From contig NZ_JAAATR010000033.1 in assembly GCF_009907385.1 (NCBI RefSeq), positions 1 to 64,000 of the forward strand: a DNA stretch of 64,000 bases, in the 5' to 3' direction. Both the position numbers and the translations under genes were made by a program. How positions within the stretch are numbered: the first letter of the stretch is position 1; every line of letters starts with the position of its first letter. Source of the DNA: Atlantibacter hermannii (GTDB lineage: Bacteria > Pseudomonadota > Gammaproteobacteria > Enterobacterales > Enterobacteriaceae). Positions 8,343-18,247 of this stretch are shown in pieces. Under the pieces are notes generated by a model. The model did no database searches. It saw only the letters and a program-made list of their open reading frames with translations, and was not told the DNA's origin.

Positions 8343-9818
8343 ATGGCGGTAACGCAAACAGCCCAGGCATGTGACCTGGTCATTTTCGGCGCAAAAGGCG
8401 ATCTGGCGCGTCGGAAACTGCTGCCTTCCCTGTACCAGCTGGAAAAAGCAGGCCAAATCCATCCGGATACCCGCATTCTTGGGGTTGGCCGCGCGGAGTG
8501 GGATAAAGAAACCTACACCGGTATCGTGCGTGAAGCGTTAGAAACCTTCATGAAAGAGAAGATCAACGAAGGGTTGTGGGACAAACTCAGCAGCCGTCTC
8601 GATTTCTGCAATCTTGACGTCAATGATACTGCCGCATTCACCCGTCTCGGCAAGTTGCTTGACCAGAAAAACCGCGTCACCATTAACTACTTCGCCATGC
8701 CGCCGAGCACCTTTGGCGCCATCTGCAAAGGGCTGGGGGAGGCCAAACTCAACGCCAAACCGGCGCGCGTGGTGATGGAAAAACCGCTTGGCACCTCGCT
8801 GGAAACCTCCCGGGAAATTAACGATCAGGTCGGCGAGTACTTTGAAGAGTGCCAGGTCTACCGTATCGACCACTATCTGGGGAAAGAAACGGTACTCAAC
8901 CTGCTGGCGCTGCGCTTCGCCAACTCCCTGTTCGCCAATAACTGGGATAATCGCACCATCGATCACGTGGAAATCACCGTGGCGGAAGAGGTGGGCATTG
9001 AAGGACGCTGGGGTTATTTCGACCAGGCGGGCCAGATGCGCGATATGATCCAGAACCACCTGCTGCAAATTCTGTGCATGATTGCCATGTCGCCGCCGTC
9101 CGACCTCACCGCTGACCATATCCGCGATGAAAAAGTCAAAGTGCTGCAGTCCCTGCGCCGCATCGACCGTAGCAACGTACGCGAAAAAACCGTGCGCGGC
9201 CAGTACACCGCAGGCTTCGCCCAGGGGCAGAAAGTGCCGGGTTATCTGGAAGAAGAGGGCGCGAACAAGTCGAGCAGCACCGAGACCTTCGTGGCGATCC
9301 GCGTGGATATCGACAACTGGCGCTGGGCGGGCGTGCCGTTCTATCTGCGTACCGGCAAGCGTCTGCCGACCAAATGTTCAGAAGTGGTGGTGTACTTTAA
9401 AAACCCGGCGCTGAACCTGTTTAAAGACTCCTGGCAGGATCTGCCGCAGAACAAACTGACCATCCGCCTGCAACCGGATGAGGGCGTGGATATCCAGATC
9501 CTCAATAAAGTGCCGGGCCTGGATCACAAGCACAACCTGCAAACCACCAAGCTGGACCTGAGCTATTCCGAGACCTTTAACGAATCGCATCTGGCGGACG
9601 CCTACGAGCGCCTGCTGCTGGAAACCATGCGGGGTATCCAGGCTCTGTTCGTGCGTCGCGATGAAGTCGAAGAGGCCTGGAAGTGGGTCGATTCCATCAC
9701 CGAAGCCTGGGCGGCGGATAACGACGCGCCGAAACCGTATCAGGCGGGCACCTGGGGCCCGGTTGCCTCGGTGGCGATGATCACCCGTGATGGTCGTTCA
9801 TGGAACGAGTTTGAATAA
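8343..9818 (+). CDS. zwf: Glucose-6-phosphate 1-dehydrogenase
   Basis: The enzyme oxidises glucose 6-phosphate to 6-phosphogluconolactone with NADP, feeding the pentose phosphate and Entner-Doudoroff pathways. The start at [22 protein letters not shown] follows GAGGAGAATGAC and gives 491 residues, the E. coli length; 53 upstream open codons lack homology. Seen are the nucleotide-binding [14 protein letters not shown] near residue 17, VVMEKPLG near 145, and the active-site RIDHYLGKE near 175. The 346-base region shared with hexR holds the promoter and a HexR box. A strong terminator follows at 9896. Confidence 0.98.
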   Translation: MAVTQTAQACDLVIFGAKGDLARRKLLPSLYQLEKAGQIHPDTRILGVGRAEWDKETYTGIVREALETFMKEKINEGLWDKLSSRLDFCNLDVNDTAAFTRLGKLLDQKNRVTINYFAMPPSTFGAICKGLGEAKLNAKPARVVMEKPLGTSLETSREINDQVGEYFEECQVYRIDHYLGKETVLNLLALRFANSLFANNWDNRTIDHVEITVAEEVGIEGRWGYFDQAGQMRDMIQNHLLQILCMIAMSPPSDLTADHIRDEKVKVLQSLRRIDRSNVREKTVRGQYTAGFAQGQKVPGYLEEEGANKSSSTETFVAIRVDIDNWRWAGVPFYLRTGKRLPTKCSEVVVYFKNPALNLFKDSWQDLPQNKLTIRLQPDEGVDIQILNKVPGLDHKHNLQTTKLDLSYSETFNESHLADAYERLLLETMRGIQALFVRRDEVEEAWKWVDSITEAWAADNDAPKPYQAGTWGPVASVAMITRDGRSWNEFE

Positions 9819-9843
9819 CCGGGATCGCTTATCCTTAAGGGTT

Positions 9844-9859
9844 ATTTTACCGGTAACAT
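9844..9859. promoter_or_regulatory. GntR-like operator upstream of edd
   Basis: ATTTTACCGGTAACAT differs from the palindromic gluconate repressor consensus ATGTTACCGGTAACAT at one position. It lies between the zwf stop and the zwf terminator, about 190 bases upstream of edd. With the second site at 10056 it could support DNA looping over the edd promoter; that is inference. Confidence 0.5.
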
Positions 9860-9895
9860 GATCTGCGGCATCAGGTTTATATTTTTTTGCATTTT

Positions 9896-9930
9896 AAAGC
9901 CCCGTGTGGATTCACCCACGGGGCTTTTTT
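9896..9930 (+). terminator. Rho-independent terminator of zwf
   Basis: AAAGCCCCGTG pairs perfectly with CACGGGGCTTT (11 base pairs), and the stem is followed by a run of Ts. It separates zwf from edd, so the Entner-Doudoroff genes need their own promoter downstream. Confidence 0.92.
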
Positions 9931-10043
9931 ATTTACACTGACTGAAACGATTATGCCCTTGCCGGGCCTGTTTGCCGTTAATTAGCCGTAACGGAAAAGT
10001 GAATAATTCAGGCCCCCTATGCAAATAATTTATGAGGACCGTT

Positions 10044-11855
10044 ATGAATCAGGAAATGTTACGGGTAACAAATCGCATTATTGCGCGCTCGAAAGCCACC
10101 CGCGAAGCCTACCTCGCGCGCATTGAGGCGGCGAAGGCCAAAACCGTCCACCGCGCCGAACTGGCCTGCGGTAACCTGGCCCACGGTTTTGCCGCCTGCC
10201 AGCCGGAAGATAAAGCCGCGCTAAAAAGCATGCTGCGTAACAACATCGGTATCATAACGTCTTACAACGACATGCTTTCCGCCCATCAGCCTTACGAAAC
10301 CTACCCGGACCAAATCCGCAAAGCGCTGCATTCGGTCAATGCCGTCGGCCAGGTGGCTGGCGGCGTTCCGGCGATGTGCGACGGCGTGACGCAGGGGCAG
10401 GACGGCATGGAACTTTCCCTGCTGAGCCGCGAAGTGATTGCCATGTCTGCGGCAGTGGGTCTGTCTCATAACATGTTCGACGGCGCGCTGTTCCTCGGCG
10501 TGTGCGATAAAATCGTTCCTGGCCTGGCGATGGCGGCGCTGTCGTTCGGGCACCTGCCGTCGGTATTTGTGCCGTCAGGCCCGATGGCGAGCGGTTTGCC
10601 GAATAAAGAAAAAGTGCGCATTCGCCAGCTCTATGCTGAAGGTAAGGTCGACCGCATGGCGCTGCTGGAGTCGGAAGCGGCGTCCTATCACGCGCCGGGC
10701 ACCTGTACCTTCTATGGCACTGCCAACACCAACCAGATGGTGGTGGAATTTATGGGCATGCAGCTGCCGGGCTCCTCCTTCGTTCAGCCGGATGCGCCAC
10801 TGCGTGAAGCGCTGACCGCTGCGGCGGCGCGTCAGGTGACGCGCCTTACCGGCAACGGCAACAGCTGGATGCCGCTTGGCAAAATGATCGACGAAAAAGT
10901 GGTGGTGAACGGCATCGTCGCGCTGCTGGCGACCGGCGGCTCCACTAACCACACCATGCACCTGGTGGCGATGGCGCGCGCGGCGGGCATTATCATTAAC
11001 TGGGATGACTTCTCCGATCTCTCCGCCGTGGTGCCGCTGCTGGCGCGTCTGTACCCTAACGGCCCGGCGGACATCAACCACTTCCAGGCGGCGGGCGGCG
11101 TGCCGGTGCTGATGCGTGAACTGCTGAAAGGCGGCCTGTTGCATGAAGACGTAGAAACCGTGGTGGGCCACGGTCTGCATCGTTACACCCTCGAACCCTG
11201 GCTAAACAACGGCGAATTGCAGTGGCGCGAGGGCGCGTCGGCGTCGCTGGATAATGACGTGATCGCCAGCATCGACAATCCGTTCTCCGCTCACGGCGGC
11301 ACCAAAGTGCTGAGCGGCAATCTGGGCCGCGCGGTGATGAAAACCTCCGCCGTTCCGCAGGAATACCAGATTATCGAAGCGCCTGCGGTGGTATTTGAAA
11401 GCCAGCATGACGTGTTACCGGCGTTTGAAGCGGGCCTGCTGGATAAAGATTGCGTGGTGGTTGTGCGCCATCAGGGGCCAAAAGCGAACGGGATGCCAGA
11501 ATTACATAAACTTATGCCTCCGCTTGGTGTATTATTGGACCGCCGTTTCAAAATTGCGTTAGTGACCGATGGCCGCCTCTCCGGCGCGTCAGGCAAAGTA
11601 CCTTCGGCCATCCACGTCACCCCAGAAGCTTACGACGGCGGCTTGCTGGCGAAAGTACGCAACGGCGACCTGATCCGCGTAAACGGACAGACGGGCGAGT
11701 TAACGCTGTTAGTCGATGAGGCGGAACTGGCCCAACGCGCGCCGTTCCAGCCGGATCTTAGCCCGCAACGCGTGGGCACCGGCCGTGAGATGTTCGGCGC
11801 GCTGCGTGAGAATTTGTCCGGCGCCGAGCAGGGCGCAACCTGTATTCGTTTTTAA
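10044..11855 (+). CDS. edd: Phosphogluconate dehydratase (Entner-Doudoroff)
   Basis: The enzyme dehydrates 6-phosphogluconate to 2-keto-3-deoxy-6-phosphogluconate and carries an iron-sulfur cluster. The start at 10044 (TGAGGACCGTT then ATG) gives 603 residues beginning [12 protein letters not shown], matching E. coli Edd in length; an in-frame ATG four codons earlier has no ribosome site. IlvD/Edd family features are [19 protein letters not shown] near residue 115, CDKIVPG near 160, [10 protein letters not shown] near 297 and [10 protein letters not shown] near 510. It is followed by eda after 39 bases. A GntR-like palindrome overlaps codons 5-10. Confidence 0.98.
   Translation: MNQEMLRVTNRIIARSKATREAYLARIEAAKAKTVHRAELACGNLAHGFAACQPEDKAALKSMLRNNIGIITSYNDMLSAHQPYETYPDQIRKALHSVNAVGQVAGGVPAMCDGVTQGQDGMELSLLSREVIAMSAAVGLSHNMFDGALFLGVCDKIVPGLAMAALSFGHLPSVFVPSGPMASGLPNKEKVRIRQLYAEGKVDRMALLESEAASYHAPGTCTFYGTANTNQMVVEFMGMQLPGSSFVQPDAPLREALTAAAARQVTRLTGNGNSWMPLGKMIDEKVVVNGIVALLATGGSTNHTMHLVAMARAAGIIINWDDFSDLSAVVPLLARLYPNGPADINHFQAAGGVPVLMRELLKGGLLHEDVETVVGHGLHRYTLEPWLNNGELQWREGASASLDNDVIASIDNPFSAHGGTKVLSGNLGRAVMKTSAVPQEYQIIEAPAVVFESQHDVLPAFEAGLLDKDCVVVVRHQGPKANGMPELHKLMPPLGVLLDRRFKIALVTDGRLSGASGKVPSAIHVTPEAYDGGLLAKVRNGDLIRVNGQTGELTLLVDEAELAQRAPFQPDLSPQRVGTGREMFGALRENLSGAEQGATCIRF
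10056..10071. promoter_or_regulatory. GntR-like operator inside the start of edd
   Basis: ATGTTACGGGTAACAA contains perfect six-base half-sites TGTTAC and GTAACA separated by GG, like the gluconate repressor GntR operator. It covers codons 5-10 of edd, where the protein sequence LRVTN is also conserved in E. coli, so coding and operator functions overlap. Confidence 0.6.
11534..11552. promoter_or_regulatory. KdgR-like site for an internal eda promoter within edd
   Basis: ATTGGACCGCCGTTTCAAA, in the 3' part of edd, resembles the KdgR box (AATGAAAC, spacer, GTTTCATT) best in its right half. An AT-rich TATTAT just upstream could be a -10 element. E. coli eda is known to have KdgR-controlled promoters inside edd, and kdgR itself lies at 34731 in this window. 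Motif match is partial. Confidence 0.35.
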
Positions 11856-11894
11856 AGGCTTCACTGAATTCACTATGGCGAGAGAGATGCTCTG

Positions 11895-12536
11895 ATGAAA
11901 AGCTGGAAAACAAGTGCTGAACAGATCCTGAAATCCGGTCCGGTTGTACCGGTAATTGTGATTAACAAACTGGAACATGCCGTACCGCTGGCGAAAGCGC
12001 TGATCGCAGGCGGCGTGCGCGTGCTGGAAGTGACCCTGCGTACTCCGTGCGCCATGGACGCTATCCGCGCCATCGCCAAAGACGTGCCGGACGCGATCAT
12101 CGGCGCGGGCACCGTTATCAATGCTGCCCAACTGGCAGAAGTGACCGACGCGGGCGCGCAGTTCGCCATCAGCCCGGGTCTGACCGAACCGTTGCTGAAA
12201 GCGGCAACCGAAGGTTCTATCCCGTTGATCCCGGGCATCAGCACCGTATCTGAGCTGATGCTGGGTATGGACTACGGCCTGAAAGAGTTCAAATTCTTCC
12301 CGGCGGAAGCCAACGGCGGCACCAAAGCGCTGCAGGCCATTGCGGGCCCGTTCTCTCAGGTGCGTTTCTGCCCGACCGGCGGCATCACGCCAGCGAACTA
12401 TCGCGATTACCTGGCGCTGAAAAGCGTGCTGTGCATCGGCGGCTCCTGGCTGGTGCCGGCAGACGCGATGGAAGCGGGCGACTGGGATCGCATCACCAGA
12501 CTGGCGCGCGAAGCGGTAGAAGGCGCGCAGCAGTAA
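11895..12536 (+). CDS. eda: KDPG aldolase (bifunctional KHG/KDPG aldolase)
   Basis: The trimeric class I aldolase cleaves 2-keto-3-deoxy-6-phosphogluconate to pyruvate and glyceraldehyde 3-phosphate, and also acts on 4-hydroxy-2-oxoglutarate. The 213-residue protein equals the E. coli length. The catalytic glutamate lies in [10 protein letters not shown] (near residue 45) and the Schiff-base lysine in [14 protein letters not shown] (near 133); phosphate is bound near [14 protein letters not shown]. It is co-transcribed with edd and may also have an internal promoter in the 3' end of edd. A terminator follows 17 bases after the stop. Confidence 0.98.
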   Translation: MKSWKTSAEQILKSGPVVPVIVINKLEHAVPLAKALIAGGVRVLEVTLRTPCAMDAIRAIAKDVPDAIIGAGTVINAAQLAEVTDAGAQFAISPGLTEPLLKAATEGSIPLIPGISTVSELMLGMDYGLKEFKFFPAEANGGTKALQAIAGPFSQVRFCPTGGITPANYRDYLALKSVLCIGGSWLVPADAMEAGDWDRITRLAREAVEGAQQ

Positions 12537-12553
12537 TTGCCTGACGTGAAGTG

Positions 12554-12579
12554 AAGGCAGGCGCAAGCCTGCCTTTTTT
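12554..12579 (+). terminator. Rho-independent terminator of eda
   Basis: AAGGCAGGC and GCCTGCCTT form a perfect nine-base-pair stem with a GCAA tetraloop, followed by six Ts. The same hairpin also lies just past the end of the convergent purT gene at 12583. Confidence 0.92.
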
Positions 12580-12582
12580 GTT

Positions 12583-13761
12583 TTAGCCTTCCACCTGCAC
12601 CGCCGACGCCGCGGCTTTCGCGCGATCAATGGCGGTTTCAATATCTTCAGCGCAGGCCAGTGCCACGCCCAGACGGCGCGCGCCCTGAATATCCGGCTTG
12701 CCGAATAACCGTACCTGCACCCCGGCGCCCACGGCGGCATCAATATTGCTGAAACGCACGTTATCGCTGGTCAGCTGCGGCAGGATCACCGCCGAAGCGG
12801 CGGGGCCGTATTGACGAATGCCGCCCACGGGCAAGCCTAAAAACGCGCGCACATGCAGGGCGAATTCTGACAGATCCTGGCTAATCAGCGTCACCATCCC
12901 GGTATCGTGCGGGCGGGGCGACACTTCGCTGAACACCACCTCATCGCCGCAGACAAACAGTTCAACCCCAAACAGGCCATAGCCGCCCAGCGCCAGCACC
13001 ACTTTTTCCGCGACCTGCCGGGCGCGCTGCAGCGCCAGCTCGCTCATTTGCTGCGGTTGCCAGGATTCACGATAGTCGCCGTCTTGCTGACGATGGCCCA
13101 CCGGGGCGCAAAAATGCACGCCGTCTACGGCGCTTACCGTCAGTAAAGTGATTTCAAAATCGAAATTGACCACGCCTTCGACGATCACTTTGCCTGCGCC
13201 GGCGCGGCCGCCCTGTTGGGCATACTGCCATGCGTCCGCCAGTTGCTCGCGCTGGCGAATAAAGCTCTGGCCTTTGCCGGATGAACTCATCACCGGCTTC
13301 ACAATGCACGGCAGGCCGATTTCATCCACCGCCGCCAGGAAATCGCTTTCGCTGTCGGCAAAGCGGTAGGCCGATGTCGGCAGGCCCAGTTCTTCTGCCG
13401 CCAGCCGACGGATGCCCTCGCGGTTCATGGTGAGTTGGGTGGCGCGGGCGCAGGGCACCACGCGCTGGCCGTGCTGTTCCAGTTCAATCAGCGCGTCGGT
13501 CGCGATGGCTTCGATTTCCGGCACGATAAAATCGGGTTTTTCCTGCTCGACCAGCGTCTTTAACGCCGCGCCGTCCAGCATATTAATGACGTAGCTGCGG
13601 TGGGCGACGTGCATCGCCGGGGCGTCGGGATATCGGTCTACGGCAATCACTTCAATACCGAGCCTCTGGCACTCAATCGCCACTTCCTTACCCAATTCCC
13701 CTGAGCCGAGCAGCATCACGCGGGTGGCTGCCGGACGAAGCGCGGTTCCTACTGTCAACAT
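12583..13761 (-). CDS. purT: Formate-dependent phosphoribosylglycinamide formyltransferase 2
   Basis: This ATP-grasp enzyme makes formyl-GAR from GAR, formate and ATP in purine synthesis, independent of folate. The start at 13761 ([30 protein letters not shown] upstream) gives 392 residues, as in E. coli; 36 upstream open codons show no homology. Features are the N-terminal Rossmann-like [10 protein letters not shown], the ATP-grasp segment [10 protein letters not shown] near residue 160 and the metal-binding [13 protein letters not shown] near 285. It is divergent from yebG. A PurR-like box lies upstream at 13801. Confidence 0.97.
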   Translation of the reverse strand: MLTVGTALRPAATRVMLLGSGELGKEVAIECQRLGIEVIAVDRYPDAPAMHVAHRSYVINMLDGAALKTLVEQEKPDFIVPEIEAIATDALIELEQHGQRVVPCARATQLTMNREGIRRLAAEELGLPTSAYRFADSESDFLAAVDEIGLPCIVKPVMSSSGKGQSFIRQREQLADAWQYAQQGGRAGAGKVIVEGVVNFDFEITLLTVSAVDGVHFCAPVGHRQQDGDYRESWQPQQMSELALQRARQVAEKVVLALGGYGLFGVELFVCGDEVVFSEVSPRPHDTGMVTLISQDLSEFALHVRAFLGLPVGGIRQYGPAASAVILPQLTSDNVRFSNIDAAVGAGVQVRLFGKPDIQGARRLGVALACAEDIETAIDRAKAAASAVQVEG

Positions 13762-13800
13762 AACGAGATTCCTGCACCAAAAATGAGGCGGCCAGTATAT

Positions 13801-13816
13801 ACGAAAACGATTGCGC
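13801..13816. promoter_or_regulatory. PurR-like operator of purT
   Basis: ACGAAAACGATTGCGC resembles the PurR consensus ACGCAAACGTTTGCGT with three mismatches. It is 40 bases upstream of purT in the purT-yebG divergent region, a fitting position for purine repression. Confidence 0.5.
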
Positions 13817-13857
13817 GGGCAGGTGCGACATTTTGATTTTTCTTTTCCGTCCTGATA

Positions 13858-13877
13858 TACTGTATGCATATCCAGTT
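13858..13877. promoter_or_regulatory. LexA (SOS) box of yebG
   Basis: TACTGTATGCATATCCAGTT fits the SOS box, CTG-N10-CAG with the preferred TA alternation. It ends 15 bases before the yebG start. yebG is an established LexA target in E. coli. Confidence 0.85.
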
Positions 13878-13891
13878 AAAGAGGCATCATG

Positions 13892-14209
13892 ATGGCTGTT
13901 GAAATTCACTACGTTGTGGTCAGGGAAGGGAAAGAGAAAATGTCTTTTGCCAACAAAAAAGAAGCCGACGCATACGATAAGATGCTCGACTTAGCGCAGA
14001 CCCTTGAGTCCTGGCTGCAAAGCGCGCCGGTTAACCTTGAGGAAACCCAGCTTGAGCCGCTGTCACTGTGGCTGGCTGAACATAAAGATACCCTGGCGCA
14101 GGTGCTGCGCACCGGGCAAATGCCGCAGCAAGGTACAGCGGACGTAAAGCCGGACGCCGGGCCGAAGGTGGAAGCGATCGCCAGCGGGCGTAAGCCGAAA
14201 GCGGCGTAA
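13892..14209 (+). CDS. yebG: YebG, SOS-induced DNA damage-inducible protein
   Basis: This 105-residue protein opens MAVEIHYVVVREGKEKMSFANKKEADAYDKMLD, nearly the same as E. coli YebG (96 residues); the C-terminal tail after residue 78 is divergent and slightly longer. Its biochemical function is not established. The second of two tandem ATGs was chosen because it gives the E. coli N-terminus; GAGG lies upstream. A LexA box directly precedes it. Confidence 0.92.
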   Translation: MAVEIHYVVVREGKEKMSFANKKEADAYDKMLDLAQTLESWLQSAPVNLEETQLEPLSLWLAEHKDTLAQVLRTGQMPQQGTADVKPDAGPKVEAIASGRKPKAA

Positions 14210-14314
14210 ACCCGTCGATTCAGCAGGGTTTTCACCCGCGCGCGCCGGCTAACCCCTTGCGCTTCGGTTGTTTTGTACCAGGCTTTCTGTGGTATTCACA
14301 ACGGAGGGCATCTG

Positions 14315-14656
14315 ATGAAAAAAGGGCTACTGGCGCTTATCGCGCTATTTTCTGTGGGGCTGCATGCCGCGCCCCAGGAATCGCGCAGTGTGAAATTTAC
14401 CGGCTGTGAAGGACTGGATGCCAAAGGCATCTCAGCCAGCGTGAAACGCGACTATCTGCAGAACCGTATTGCGCGCTGGGCGGACGATCAGGAGAAACTC
14501 GGCCAGGCCGATCCGGTTGCCTGGGTTAACCCGGAAGCCGTCAAAGGCGGCGATGATGAATGGACCGTCCCCCTGACGGTGCGAGGCATGCGCGCCGACA
14601 TTCATTACACCGTGCAGGTCGACTGCAAAAAACAGACGGCGGAATACCGTCATTAA
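14315..14656 (+). CDS. yebF: YebF, secreted protein
   Basis: This 113-residue protein has a signal peptide ([18 protein letters not shown], cleavage after about residue 18) and a mature part with two cysteines (GCEGLDAKG and VQVDCKK) that probably form a disulfide. It resembles E. coli YebF (118 residues), which is exported to the medium. The start at 14315 is preceded by ACGGAGGGC; the frame is open 14 codons further upstream without homology. No enzymatic role is known. A GC-rich hairpin follows. Confidence 0.9.
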   Translation: MKKGLLALIALFSVGLHAAPQESRSVKFTGCEGLDAKGISASVKRDYLQNRIARWADDQEKLGQADPVAWVNPEAVKGGDDEWTVPLTVRGMRADIHYTVQVDCKKQTAEYRH

Positions 14657-14662
14657 TCGCGT

Positions 14663-14695
14663 GCAAGGGCATTGCCCTTGCCGATTATTTTCCTT
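14663..14695 (+). terminator. Possible terminator after yebF
   Basis: GCAAGGGC and GCCCTTGC form a perfect eight-base-pair stem with a three-base loop, followed after five bases by an imperfect T-rich tract (ATTATTTTCC). It lies seven bases after the yebF stop. Confidence 0.5.
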
Positions 14696-14771
14696 TCCTT
14701 AGCCTGTCTCCACACTTCTTGACATCCCCTCGCTTACGCTCACAACACGGACTTTCACTGTGGGAGCGCAT

Positions 14772-15428
14772 ATGGCGAACTGGCTTAAACATCTCCAGAC
14801 AATGCTGGGTGAACAGGGTAAAGGGTTATCGCAGGGGCAGGGGCTATCTAAACTGCTCAGCCCCGGTGCGCTGGGCGGCCTGGCGGGACTGCTGGTGGCG
14901 AATAAATCCTCACGTAAGCTGCTGGCGAAATACGGTGGCGGCGCGCTGCTGGCGGGCGGCGGAGCGGTGGCCGGAACCGTATTGTGGAACAAGTACAAAG
15001 ATCGCATCCGCGCCGCCCATCAGGGCGAACCGCAATATGGTCAACAGGCATCGCCGATTGATAAGCGCGCCGAGCGGTTAATCCTCGCGCTGGTGTTTGC
15101 GGCCAAAAGCGACGGGCACATTGACGATGCGGAGCGCCAGGCCATCGACCAGCATCTGCGCGACGCCGGTATCGAAAACGAAGGGCGCGCGCTGGTGGAA
15201 CAGGCGCTCGAATTGCCCCTCGATCCGGCGCGTCTTGCTGACGGCATCCAGAATGAAGAAGAGGCGCTGGAACTTTATTTCCTGAGCTGCGCCGCCATCA
15301 ATCCCGATCACTTTATGGAGCGCAGTTACCTGAACGCGCTTGGGGATGCGTTGGGGATCCCGGAAGATGTCCGCACCGACGTGGAGCGTGATATCGCGGT
15401 CAGCAAACGGGAGGTTTCACCAGGATAA
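14772..15428 (+). CDS. yebE: YebE, DUF533 inner-membrane protein
   Basis: The 218-residue protein matches E. coli YebE. The N-terminal part has a glycine-rich hydrophobic stretch ([16 protein letters not shown] near 30 and [18 protein letters not shown] near 58) that could be one or two membrane segments; residues after 95 form the conserved DUF533/TerB-like helical domain ([24 protein letters not shown]). E. coli yebE is known as a CpxR-controlled envelope stress gene, but I cannot identify a clear CpxR box here. MANWLKHL follows GGAG with six-base spacing. Confidence 0.9.
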   Translation: MANWLKHLQTMLGEQGKGLSQGQGLSKLLSPGALGGLAGLLVANKSSRKLLAKYGGGALLAGGGAVAGTVLWNKYKDRIRAAHQGEPQYGQQASPIDKRAERLILALVFAAKSDGHIDDAERQAIDQHLRDAGIENEGRALVEQALELPLDPARLADGIQNEEEALELYFLSCAAINPDHFMERSYLNALGDALGIPEDVRTDVERDIAVSKREVSPG

Positions 15429-15510
15429 CGCCTGGTTTGGTGGCGTTACGCTTGCAACGCGCGGGGTTTTTGCCAACCTTATAAGGGTGTTAACCTGAAA
15501 GTTGAGCGTT

Positions 15511-17571
15511 ATGCCACCTAAAGCCAAAGTAATACCCCACACCATGACCCTGCATGGCGACACGCGCACCGATAACTATTTCTGGCTGCGCGATGATGAC
15601 CGGTCCGATCCCGACGTTCTCGATTATCTCCATAAAGAGAACGATTACGGGCGACGGGTCATGGCGAGCCAGCAGGCGCTGGAGGAACAGCTCCTCAAAG
15701 AGATGATTGCGCGCATACCGCAGCGCGATGCGTCTGCCCCTTACGTTAAGAACGGCTACCGCTATCGTCAGGTCTATGACGTCGGCTGCGAGTACCCCGT
15801 TTACCAGCGCCAGTCGGTGCTGTCCTCGGAGTGGGATGACTGGGACGTGCTACTGGATGCCAACCAGCGCGCGTCGCACAGCGAGTTTTACACCCTGGGC
15901 GCGCTGGCCGTCACCCCGGATAACACCACGATGGTGCTGGCGGAAGATTATCTGTCGCGCCGTCAGTATGGTCTGCGCTTTCGCAACCTGGAGACCGGCA
16001 ACTGGTATCCGGAACTGATTGAACATGTCGCGCCTGAGGTGGCATGGGCTAACGATTCCCGCACCCTCTATTACGTTAAAAAGCACGCCAAAACGCTGCT
16101 GCCGTATCAGGTGTGGCGGCATACCGTGGGGTCGCCCGCCAGCGAAGATGAATTGATCTACGAAGAGCGTGATGAAACCTTTTACGTCAGCCTGTACAAA
16201 ACGACGTCCCAACATTTCATCACTATTTTTCTTTCCAGCGCCACCACCAGCGAGGTGTGGCTGCTGGACGCGGAGCTGGCGGATGCCGAGCCCAGCTGTT
16301 TCCTGAAGCGGCGCAAAGATCACGAATATTCGGTGGATCACTACCAGCACCGTTTTTATATGCGTTCTAATCGCGACGGTAAAAACTTCGGGCTGTATCG
16401 CAGCACGGTACGCAACGAGCAAAAATGGGAAACGCTGATCCCCGCGCGCGAGCACATCATGCTGGAGGGCTTCACGCTGTTCACCGACTGGCTGGTGGTT
16501 GAGGAGCGCCAGCGCGGATTGACCAGCCTGCGGCAAATCAACCGCAAAACGCGCGAAGTGACCGGCATTGCCTTTGACGATCCGGCCTATGTGACCTGGC
16601 TTGCCTACAATCCTGAGCCAGAAACCGCCAGGCTGCGGTACGGCTACTCTTCCATGACCACGCCGGATACCCTGTTCGAACTGGATATGGATACCGGCGA
16701 GCGGCGGGTGCTGAAACAGACGGAAATTGACGGCTTTGATTCCGCCAATTACCGCAGTGAACACGTCTGGATCAAGGCGCGCGACGGCGTGGAGGTGCCG
16801 GTTTCGCTGGTGTATCACAAAAAATATTTCCAGCGCGGCGCGAACCCGCTGCTGGTTTATGGCTACGGCTCTTACGGCAGCAGTATGGATGCTGATTTCA
16901 GCTCCAGCCGCCTGAGCCTGTTGGATCGTGGCTTTGTGTACGCTATCGCCCATGTCCGCGGCGGCGGCGAACTGGGCCAGATGTGGTATGAGGCGGGGAA
17001 ATTCCTGCACAAGAAAAACACCTTTAACGACTATATCGACGTCTGCGAATCGCTGCTTAAACAGGGCTATGGCGATCCGCGCTATCTGTTCGGTATGGGC
17101 GGAAGTGCCGGCGGAATGTTGATGGGGGCGGTCATTAATATGCGTCCGGAACTGTTTAACGGTGTGGTCGCGCAGGTGCCATTCGTTGATGTGGTCACCA
17201 CCATGCTGGATGAGTCGATACCGCTCACCACCGGGGAGTTTGAAGAGTGGGGCAATCCGCAGGACGAAACCTATTACCACTATATGAAGAGCTACAGCCC
17301 CTACGACCAGGTTACGCGTCAACAATACCCGCATTTGCTGGTCACCACCGGCCTGCATGATTCCCAGGTGCAGTACTGGGAGCCGGCAAAATGGGTCGCT
17401 AAACTGCGGGAATACAAGACTGATGACAGCCTGCTGCTACTGTGTACCGAAATGGACTCCGGACACGGCGGGAAATCGGGCCGATTCAAATCTTACGAAG
17501 GCGTGGCGCTGGAATTTGCCTTTTTAATCGGCCTGACCCAGGGGACGCTGGGGGCGAAAGCGGGGCATTAA
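15511..17571 (+). CDS. ptrB: Oligopeptidase B (protease II)
   Basis: The 686-residue serine peptidase of the prolyl oligopeptidase family cleaves peptides after Lys/Arg in the cytoplasm. The N-terminal beta-propeller covers roughly residues 70-400; the C-terminal alpha/beta hydrolase carries the nucleophile in [12 protein letters not shown] near residue 530, the aspartate around [11 protein letters not shown] and the histidine in [11 protein letters not shown]. The ATG at 15511 gives the E. coli length; a TTG three codons earlier is less likely. The last four bases overlap the convergent exoX. Confidence 0.97.
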   Translation: MPPKAKVIPHTMTLHGDTRTDNYFWLRDDDRSDPDVLDYLHKENDYGRRVMASQQALEEQLLKEMIARIPQRDASAPYVKNGYRYRQVYDVGCEYPVYQRQSVLSSEWDDWDVLLDANQRASHSEFYTLGALAVTPDNTTMVLAEDYLSRRQYGLRFRNLETGNWYPELIEHVAPEVAWANDSRTLYYVKKHAKTLLPYQVWRHTVGSPASEDELIYEERDETFYVSLYKTTSQHFITIFLSSATTSEVWLLDAELADAEPSCFLKRRKDHEYSVDHYQHRFYMRSNRDGKNFGLYRSTVRNEQKWETLIPAREHIMLEGFTLFTDWLVVEERQRGLTSLRQINRKTREVTGIAFDDPAYVTWLAYNPEPETARLRYGYSSMTTPDTLFELDMDTGERRVLKQTEIDGFDSANYRSEHVWIKARDGVEVPVSLVYHKKYFQRGANPLLVYGYGSYGSSMDADFSSSRLSLLDRGFVYAIAHVRGGGELGQMWYEAGKFLHKKNTFNDYIDVCESLLKQGYGDPRYLFGMGGSAGGMLMGAVINMRPELFNGVVAQVPFVDVVTTMLDESIPLTTGEFEEWGNPQDETYYHYMKSYSPYDQVTRQQYPHLLVTTGLHDSQVQYWEPAKWVAKLREYKTDDSLLLLCTEMDSGHGGKSGRFKSYEGVALEFAFLIGLTQGTLGAKAGH

Positions 17572-18236
17572 TCCTCCCCGAGGTAGTGTTTCAGCGTCAG
17601 GCGCAGCTGTGGGGTCATCTCTTTAATGTTCTTAAGCATCCAGCGCAGATAGCCGGGATCGCGCTGCGCGATATCGCTGAAGGCTTCGCCGCGGTATTTG
17701 CCGAACGTAAAGGCGGTCATCAGGGTCGGGCGACCGGTAATGGTGACCATCTCTTCTGGCGTCCAGTGGGTTTGCTGCATAATATCCAGCAAAAGCGCGG
17801 CGGTAATATAGCAATCATACAGTGCGCGGTGATGGTGCAGATCAGGCGGCGTCTCGACCTGTAAGCTGCGCGCTTTGTACAATCCCATGTTGCTGTATTT
17901 GATGCCCGGCCAGTTCCACAGGCGGCGCGCCATCTTCATGGTGCAAATCCACTCGCCGCCCATGTCGGGCAGCATCCGGCTGTCAAAATCGGCGTTATGC
18001 GCCACGTAAAACGGGCTGCCGAGGTAGCTGGGTAACACCACTTCCAGCTCCGGTTTATCGGCCACCATGGCTTCGGTAATTCGATGGATAGCCATGGCCT
18101 GATGGCTGATAGGACGATCCGGACGCACCAGGTCGCTCATCGGATTAACGATTTGGCCGTCAATAATATCCACCGAAGCGATTTCCACCACTCCGCCCTG
18201 TAACCCGCAGGTTTCCGTATCGATCACTCGCAGCAT
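17568..18236 (-). CDS. exoX: Exodeoxyribonuclease X
   Basis: This DnaQ-type 3'-5' exonuclease acts on single- and double-stranded DNA in mismatch and UV repair. The start at [15 protein letters not shown] (18236) gives 222 residues against 220 in E. coli. The DEDDh residues appear in IDTETCG (Exo I), HNADFDSRM (Exo II) and [11 protein letters not shown] (Exo III). The insertion of NW in [12 protein letters not shown] makes it slightly longer. It lies 11 bases downstream of yobB and is probably co-transcribed; its end overlaps ptrB by four bases. Confidence 0.95.
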   Translation of the reverse strand: MLRVIDTETCGLQGGVVEIASVDIIDGQIVNPMSDLVRPDRPISHQAMAIHRITEAMVADKPELEVVLPSYLGSPFYVAHNADFDSRMLPDMGGEWICTMKMARRLWNWPGIKYSNMGLYKARSLQVETPPDLHHHRALYDCYITAALLLDIMQQTHWTPEEMVTITGRPTLMTAFTFGKYRGEAFSDIAQRDPGYLRWMLKNIKEMTPQLRLTLKHYLGED

Positions 18237-18247
18237 GTCAAACTCTC

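Noticed and set aside
15850..17358. A 502-codon open frame antisense to ptrB
   Set aside because: It lies entirely inside a well-conserved peptidase gene, has no ribosome site and a shadow-like composition.
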